DNA from: Streptomyces cupreus
GTDB lineage: Bacteria; Actinomycetota; Actinomycetes; Streptomycetales; Streptomycetaceae
Length of the DNA: 64,000 bases
Reading direction: 5' to 3'
Assembly (NCBI RefSeq): GCF_014257025.1
Contig: NZ_JACMSF010000039.1
Span: 24,286-88,285, forward strand
The notes beneath the pieces are model-generated. The model did no database searches. It was not told where the DNA came from and was given only the letters and a program-made list of their open reading frames with translations. Both the position numbers and the translations under genes were made by a program. Shown here piece by piece: positions 59,086 to 64,000 of this stretch; the stretch's first letter is position 1; each line of letters opens with the position of its first letter.

Positions 59086-60069
59086 TCAGGAGGCGGTCTT
59101 GGGCAGGCCCGGCGGATCGATCTCCGACTCGGTCACGGCCTCGTCGGACAGGCCCCAGCGCTCGAGCACCTTCGCGTACGTGCCGTTGTCGATGACCTCG
59201 TTCAGCGCGTCGGCGAGCGGTTCGGCCAGTCCGCTGTCCTTCTTCGTGGTGGCCGCGATGAGGCCCTGAAGGGTGTCTCCGGCGCCCGAGTACGTGCCGA
59301 CGACCTCCGTCTTCCCGGTGGAGGCGGCGTGGTAGGCGGCGGTCGGGTTGGGGCCCAGGTACAGGTCGATACGGCCGGACTGGAGGGCGAGATAGGTGTC
59401 GCTGTCGTTCTGGTAGTACTTGATGTCCACCGGCTCACGGCCGGCCTTCTCGTTCTCCTTGCTCCACTCGATGAGCAGCTTCTCCTGGTTGGTCCCGCTG
59501 CCGACGGCGACGGTCAGACCGGCCACGTCCTTCGGCCCGGAGATCTTCAGGCCGCTGCCCTTCTTCGCCTCGAAGCCCAGGTTGTCCTCGCGGTAGGTGG
59601 CGAAGTCGTACTTCTCCTTGCGCTCCTCGGTGACCGTGATGTTGCTGAAGCCGACGTCGTACTTGGCGCTGTCGAGGCCGACGAAGATGTTCTCCCAGGA
59701 GACGGTGTTGAGGTGGAGCTTGAGTCCGAGGACGTCGGCGACCAGGGAGGCGATGTCGGGTTCGACGCCGATGACGGTCTTGTTGTCGGTGGCGTAGAAG
59801 GTCAGCGGCGCGGCGGAGCCGGAGGAGTTGACGACCTCCAGCGTGCCTCTCTCACGGATTTCCTCCGGCACCTCGGCGGCTATCGCGTCGACCTCCTCGG
59901 TGGTGACGCGGTTCTGGTCGGGGCTGAGGTTGATCTTCGTGGTGTCGCCGTTCGCGGCCGCGACCTCGGCCGTACCGCCGTCGTCGGGGTTGCCGCAGGC
60001 GGACAGGACGAGGGCGGCGGTGAGTCCCAGCGCGGCTGCGGTGGTACGGCGGGCGATCGAGGCGGGCAT
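59086..60069 (-). CDS. ABC transporter substrate-binding lipoprotein (polar amino-acid family)
   Basis: 327 residues with a lipoprotein signal (ALVLSACGN, Cys25). The bacterial extracellular solute-binding family 3 pattern is present: GTLEVVNSSGSAAPLTFYAT, VIGVEPDIASLVADVLGLKL, and VGFSNITVTEERKEKYDF. It delivers its ligand to the permease encoded nearby. Context suggests a sulfur-containing amino acid or similar compound. A second binding protein is at 61826. Confidence 0.92.
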   Translation of the reverse strand: MPASIARRTTAAALGLTAALVLSACGNPDDGGTAEVAAANGDTTKINLSPDQNRVTTEEVDAIAAEVPEEIRERGTLEVVNSSGSAAPLTFYATDNKTVIGVEPDIASLVADVLGLKLHLNTVSWENIFVGLDSAKYDVGFSNITVTEERKEKYDFATYREDNLGFEAKKGSGLKISGPKDVAGLTVAVGSGTNQEKLLIEWSKENEKAGREPVDIKYYQNDSDTYLALQSGRIDLYLGPNPTAAYHAASTGKTEVVGTYSGAGDTLQGLIAATTKKDSGLAEPLADALNEVIDNGTYAKVLERWGLSDEAVTESEIDPPGLPKTAS

Positions 60070-60110
60070 GGCTGTGCTCCTTGCGGAAGGGGGTTTCAGA
60101 GGACTTTGGT

Positions 60111-60875
60111 TCAGAGGACCTTGGAGAGAAAGGCACGTGTGCGCGCGTGCTGCGGTGCGTCCAGTACGGCCGTGGGCGGCCCGTGTTCCACGACGACACC
60201 GTCATCCATGAACACCACGGTGTCGGCGACTTCGCGGGCGAAGCCGATCTCATGGGTCACGACGATCATGGTGGTTCCGGTGCGGGCCAAGTCCTTGATG
60301 ACGTCGAGGACTTCGCCGACCAGCTCCGGGTCGAGCGCCGAGGTGGGCTCGTCGAAGAGCAGCACCTTCGGTTCCAGGGCGAGCGCCCGGGCGATGGCCA
60401 CCCGCTGCTGCTGTCCGCCCGAGAGCTGACGCGGGTAGGCGTCCGCCCTGTCGGCCAGGCCGACCCGGGCGAGGAGCCTGCGGGCCGTCTCGTCGGCCTC
60501 CCCGCGCGGACGGCGCAGTGCGGAGACCGGGGCCTCGACGAGGTTCTCCAGCACGGTCAGATGCGGGAAGAGGTTGAAGTTCTGGAACACGAACCCGATG
60601 TGGGTACGCTGTTTGAGAACGTCCCGTTCCTTCAGCTCGTGCAGTTTGTCGCCGGAGCGGCGGTAGCCGATGAGCTCTCCGTCGATGCTGATCCAGCCCC
60701 GGTCGACCTTCTCCAGGTGGTTGATGGTGCGCAGCAGCGTGGACTTCCCGGACCCGGACGGGCCGAGGATCACGGTGACTTCGCCGGCGCGGACCCTGAG
60801 GTCGACGCCGCGCAGTACGGCGAGTGGGCCGAAGCTCTTGTGGACGCCGTGCACGTCGACCATGACGTCGTTCAT
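60111..60875 (-). CDS. Amino-acid ABC transporter ATP-binding protein
   Basis: 254 residues from ATG 60875, overlapping the permease stop. Walker A is GPSGSGKST, the signature LSGGQQQRV, and Walker B VLLFDEPTSALDP; it is of the GlnQ/HisP type. It energises the permease at 60872. The family normally serves polar amino acids, not sulfonates (SsuB), which is notable beside ssuD/ssuE. Confidence 0.95.
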   Translation of the reverse strand: MNDVMVDVHGVHKSFGPLAVLRGVDLRVRAGEVTVILGPSGSGKSTLLRTINHLEKVDRGWISIDGELIGYRRSGDKLHELKERDVLKQRTHIGFVFQNFNLFPHLTVLENLVEAPVSALRRPRGEADETARRLLARVGLADRADAYPRQLSGGQQQRVAIARALALEPKVLLFDEPTSALDPELVGEVLDVIKDLARTGTTMIVVTHEIGFAREVADTVVFMDDGVVVEHGPPTAVLDAPQHARTRAFLSKVL

Positions 60876-61822
60876 GTCTTCTCCGTCAACTGTCGGGTGG
60901 CCAGGAGGCGTTGGGATTCCACGAAGCGCCGGACGCGCTGGAGCGGGGTGGGCGGCGGGGTGCGGTTGGCGCCTCGGGCGAAGTGCCGCTCGACGTAGTA
61001 CTGGGCGATCGACAGCAGGGAGGTGAGGACGACGTACCAGGCGGTGGCGACCAGCAGCAGCGGGATCACCCGGCCGTTGCGGCCGTAGATCACCTGTACC
61101 TGGTAGAAGAGCTCGCCGATGGACATGACGTAGACCACCGAGGTGCCTTTGAGCAGGCCGATGATCTCGTTGCCCGCGGTCGGCAGGATGGCGCGCATGG
61201 CCTGCGGCAGGACGATCCGGCGGATCTGGCGCAGTCGGGGGATGCCGAGCGCGGCGGCGGCCTCCAGCTGTCCGTGGTCCACGGCGATCACACCGCCGCG
61301 CACGATCTCGGCGGCGTAGGCGGCCTGGTGCAGGGTGAGTCCGATGACGGCGGCACCGATGGTGCCGATGAGACTGTTGCTGTCGACGGACCAGAACACC
61401 GGGCCGAAGGGGATGCCGACGCCCAACTCCTCGTACAGGGCGCTGAGGTTGAACCAGAACACCAGCTGGACGATCATCGGGATGGACCGGAAGATCCAGA
61501 TGTAGGTCCAGGCGACGGTCTGCAGCACCGGGCTGCGGGACAGCCGCATGAAGGCGATGACGGTGCCGATCAGGAAGCCCAATACGGTGGCGTAGGCGGT
61601 GAGTTGCAGGGTCACCCACACCGCCTGAACGATCGTCTCGGAGAAGATGTAGGCGCGGAAGACATGCCATTCCCAGACGGGGTTGGTGGCCAGTCCGTGG
61701 GTGAACTGGGCGACCAGCACGATCACGGCGACGGCGGCGGCCCAGCGGGCGTAGTGGCGGGCGGGGACGACCTTCAAGTCGGCCGTCCGGGTGGTGGGTT
61801 CGGTCAGGGTGTCGCTGATCAT
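60872..61822 (-). CDS. Amino-acid ABC transporter permease
   Basis: 316 residues with about five to six membrane helices (AAVAVIVLVAQFTHGLA, TAYATVLGFLIGTVIAFMRL, and others). The cytoplasmic loop contains EAAAALGIPRLRQIRRIVLPQAM, the EAA motif that docks on the ATPase, of the HisM/GlnP type. Coupled by overlap to the ATPase gene and three bases after the 61826 gene. Confidence 0.94.
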   Translation of the reverse strand: MISDTLTEPTTRTADLKVVPARHYARWAAAVAVIVLVAQFTHGLATNPVWEWHVFRAYIFSETIVQAVWVTLQLTAYATVLGFLIGTVIAFMRLSRSPVLQTVAWTYIWIFRSIPMIVQLVFWFNLSALYEELGVGIPFGPVFWSVDSNSLIGTIGAAVIGLTLHQAAYAAEIVRGGVIAVDHGQLEAAAALGIPRLRQIRRIVLPQAMRAILPTAGNEIIGLLKGTSVVYVMSIGELFYQVQVIYGRNGRVIPLLLVATAWYVVLTSLLSIAQYYVERHFARGANRTPPPTPLQRVRRFVESQRLLATRQLTEKT

Positions 61823-61825
61823 GGG

Positions 61826-62749
61826 TCACCTGTGCTCGGGCGGGTTGATCCGCGAGGTGTCGATCGCGGAGGCGGCGGTGCCCCACTTCTTGAGGATCCG
61901 GTCGTAGGTGCCGTCCTCGATCAGCTCGTTGACGGCAGCCTGGAAGGCCTTGGTGAGCGGGGAGCCCTTCTTGAAGGCGAAGCCGACGTCGAGGCGGTGG
62001 AACTCGCCGAGGAAGGTGGTCTGTGCGGCGGACTGGGCGGCCTGGTAGCGCAGACCGTTGATGGTCGACATGACGACGTCGATACGGCCCTGCTGGAGCG
62101 CGGTGAGGGTGGCGCCGTTCTCCGAGTACACCTTCACGTCGTACGGCTTCTTGCCGGCCTTCGCGCATACGCCGTTCTGTGCGGTGAGGGTCGCCTCGAA
62201 GGTGGTGCCGGCGCCGGTGCCGATGGTCAGGCCGCACAGTTGGGTGAGGTCGGTGATCTTCTCGGTGAGCTCGGTGTTGCCCTTCTTCACGGCGAAGCCC
62301 TGGCCGTCGTTGATGTAGGTGACGAAGTCGATGGTCTTCAGGCGCTCGGCGGTGACGCCGAAATTGCCGGTGCCGACGTCGTACTTGCCGCTGCCGAGGG
62401 CGGGCAGGATCGTCTCGAAGGAGGCGTCCTGGCGTTCCAGCCGGATGCCGAGCACCTTGGCCACGGCGTCGGCGAGGTCGATGTCCTGTCCGGCGGGCGG
62501 CTTGTCCTGGCCGTTGGGGTAGTACGCGCCCGGCGGGAAGCCGACCGAGCTGCCGATCCGCAGGGTGCCCGACTCGCGTACGTCGGCGGGGAGGAGGGCG
62601 GCGACGGAGTCCACCTTGCGTACGCCGGCGACCGGGTCGCCGGTCGGCGCGGGGGCGGCCTGTGCGGTCGCCGCGCCGTCGGTCTCGGTGGAGCCGCAGG
62701 CCGTCAGGGCCAGGAGGGCTACCGCGGCTGTGAGGGCGAGGCGCTTCAC
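61826..62749 (-). CDS. ABC transporter substrate-binding lipoprotein (second)
   Basis: 307 residues with a lipoprotein signal (ALLALTACGS, Cys18). Family 3 pattern: GTLRIGSSVGFPPGAYYPNG, IDLADAVAKVLGIRLERQDA, and KYDVGTGNFGVTAERLKTIDF. It differs clearly from the 59086 protein, so the single permease may be fed by two receptors of different specificity. Overlaps the GNAT stop by four bases. Confidence 0.93.
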   Translation of the reverse strand: MKRLALTAAVALLALTACGSTETDGAATAQAAPAPTGDPVAGVRKVDSVAALLPADVRESGTLRIGSSVGFPPGAYYPNGQDKPPAGQDIDLADAVAKVLGIRLERQDASFETILPALGSGKYDVGTGNFGVTAERLKTIDFVTYINDGQGFAVKKGNTELTEKITDLTQLCGLTIGTGAGTTFEATLTAQNGVCAKAGKKPYDVKVYSENGATLTALQQGRIDVVMSTINGLRYQAAQSAAQTTFLGEFHRLDVGFAFKKGSPLTKAFQAAVNELIEDGTYDRILKKWGTAASAIDTSRINPPEHR

Positions 62750-63237
62750 CGTGGGGACCTTTCCAAGTGCTTCTCGAAGGGCAGCGGGCCGATGGTTTCC
62801 GGGTCGACCTCCGTGTCGAACAGCGGTGTGTAGCCGCCGGCCAGGTAAAGGGCGCGGGCCTCGGGCTGGCGTGGTCCGGTGGTGAGACAGATCCGGCGGT
62901 AGCCGCGACGGCCCGCCTCGCGCTCCAGTTCGGCGACGATGCGGCGGGCGAGGCCGCGTCGGCGGTGGGCGGAGTGCGTCCAGATCCGTTTCAACTCAGC
63001 GGTGATGGCGTCGTACCGGCGGAAGGCGCCGCCCGCGACGGGCTCGCCGCGCTCCAGCAGCAGGAGGAGCGCGCCGCCGTGGGGCGCGGTGAACTCCTCG
63101 TCGGGGTAACGGGCAAGTTCGGCGTGCGCGTCCTTGCCGTAGCGGGCGGAGTACTCGTCGCCGAGTTCGCGAAGCAGGGGTCTCACGCGGGGATCGGAGA
63201 GGGGCACTTGAATGACCGTCAACTCCGGTGCGGTCAT
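62746..63237 (-). CDS. GNAT-family N-acetyltransferase
   Basis: 163 residues. The acetyl-CoA-binding motif is THSAHRRRGLARRIVAELE, followed by YRRICLTTGPRQPEARALYL typical of the family's later strands. It transfers an acetyl group to an amine. In the operon (overlaps on both sides) it may acetylate a sulfur amino acid or a transported analogue; this is inference. Confidence 0.92.
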   Translation of the reverse strand: MTAPELTVIQVPLSDPRVRPLLRELGDEYSARYGKDAHAELARYPDEEFTAPHGGALLLLLERGEPVAGGAFRRYDAITAELKRIWTHSAHRRRGLARRIVAELEREAGRRGYRRICLTTGPRQPEARALYLAGGYTPLFDTEVDPETIGPLPFEKHLERSPR

Positions 63238-64000
63238 CCGTTCACCGCCGCGAGACTCTGCGGGGCGCGTGCCGCATCGCGCTTGGCGACTTCCTCACGG
63301 ACGAGCGGGATGACGTACCGGCCGAAGTCGATGGCGTCGCCGAGCAGGTCGTAGCCGCGGGCCGAGAGGATGTCGACGCCGAGGTCGTAGTAGTCGAGGA
63401 GCGCCTGTGCGACCGTCTCCGGGGTGCCGACCAGGGCGTTGGAGTTGCCCGCGCCGCCGGTGGCGGCGGACGTCGGGGTCCACAGGGCGCGGTCGTAGCG
63501 CTCTCCCGCCTCGGCGATGGCGAGCAGCCGCTGCGAGCCGGTGTTTTCGGGTGCTCCGGTGCGGTGGCGGCGCTTGAGTCCGGCCGCGCCCCGCTCCCTG
63601 ATCGCGCCGACCGTGCGGTGGGCCTTCTCCCAGGCCAGTTCCTCGGTGGGTGCGATGATCGGGCGGAAGGCGACCTGGATACGGGGGGTGTCGGTGCGCC
63701 CGGCGGCACGTGCGGCGGTCTTCACGGCCTCGATCTGCTCCGCCGTCCGCTCGAGCGGCTCGCCCCACAGGCAGTAGATGTCGGCCTCGGCGCCGCCGGC
63801 GGCGTACGCGGCGGGCGAGGATCCGCCGAACGAGACGTTGGGGCGCGGCTGTTGGATGGGGAAGACATCGCTGACGAAGTCGTGGAAGCGGTAGTGGTCG
63901 CCCTCGTGGTCGAAGGGCTCGTGGGTGGTCCAGATCTTCTTGACGATCCGGATGTACTCGCGGGTGCGGGCGTACCGCTCGTCCTTGGTGAGGGTGTCGG
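63234..64000 (-). CDS. LLM class flavin-dependent oxidoreductase, partial (5' end outside window)
   Basis: The frame is open to the right edge, so the start is not seen; 255 codons plus stop are present. LLM motifs: REYIRIVKKIWTT, FPIQQPRPNVSFGGSSPAAY, and GGAEADIYCLWGEPLERTAE. The C-terminal VGTPETVAQALLDYYDLGVD is of the SsuD-like group. First visible gene of the minus-strand sulfur operon, overlapping the GNAT start by four bases. Confidence 0.92.
   Translation of the reverse strand, partial: DTLTKDERYARTREYIRIVKKIWTTHEPFDHEGDHYRFHDFVSDVFPIQQPRPNVSFGGSSPAAYAAGGAEADIYCLWGEPLERTAEQIEAVKTAARAAGRTDTPRIQVAFRPIIAPTEELAWEKAHRTVGAIRERGAAGLKRRHRTGAPENTGSQRLLAIAEAGERYDRALWTPTSAATGGAGNSNALVGTPETVAQALLDYYDLGVDILSARGYDLLGDAIDFGRYVIPLVREEVAKRDAARAPQSLAAVNG

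Overview
The window is a high-GC chromosomal segment that reads as Streptomyces. The evidence is the codon bias, frequent GTG/TTG starts and 4-bp ATGA/GTGA gene overlaps, together with Streptomyces hallmarks: melC1-melC2 tyrosinase, the 2-methylisoborneol (earthy odour) operon with its encapsulin shell, clpP3-clpP4 next to popR, a streptophobe-family membrane protein, and actinobacterial cysteine-type leader peptides. No rRNA, tRNA or CRISPR array was seen.

Layout. 1-5.3 kb: a flavoprotein (partial) with its TetR regulator, an AlkB-like dioxygenase, an MBL hydrolase, a DUF4032 kinase-fold protein, a universal stress protein and a VOC protein. 5.4-8.9 kb: a translationally coupled three-gene cassette. 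It contains a flavin reductase carrying a response-regulator receiver domain, a cyclic-nucleotide-domain histidine kinase, and a UBP-type zinc-finger protein. 8.9-23.2 kb: a large LuxR ATPase regulator, two serine hydrolases, a TerD-CAP-CAP fusion, an AIM24 protein, a TPR protein coupled to a polyprenyl diphosphate synthase behind an unusual TGTATA repeat cluster, a membrane pseudokinase, a conserved hypothetical, DUF6328 and an aldo/keto reductase. 23.5-27.5 kb: tyrosinase, RNase HI, a double VOC protein and an alcohol dehydrogenase. 27.7-31.1 kb: encapsulin shell, terpene cyclase and GPP methyltransferase. 31.2-32.6 kb: a lipoprotein esterase split by an in-frame stop, and a PhnB-type VOC protein. 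32.8-34.5 kb: clpP3-clpP4 and popR, with recognisable PopR and ClgR boxes.

34.6-42.1 kb is a signalling block: an anti-sigma-type ATPase, a DUF6777 protein, a streptophobe protein, and a Ser/Thr kinase - small protein - FHA/FHA/ABC exporter operon. At 42.3-44.5 kb a TnpB-only mobile element has cut a small DUF1905 gene in two; removing the element restores the frame exactly. 44.5-50.8 kb is mostly housekeeping or accessory: aldo/keto reductase with LysR, DinB, adenosine deaminase, VOC, PNPOx-like protein and sphingomyelinase.

50.8-64 kb is a long minus-strand sulfur-scavenging region. It has five LLM flavin monooxygenases including an SsuD type, an SsuE-type FMN reductase, a polar-amino-acid-type ABC transporter with two binding lipoproteins, a GNAT acetyltransferase, a vanadium-haloperoxidase-like protein coupled to ssuD, and a GST/ECM4-like reductase. 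Two short leader peptides with Cys codons sit in front of the GST-like gene and in front of the monooxygenase trio, suggesting cysteine-dependent attenuation.
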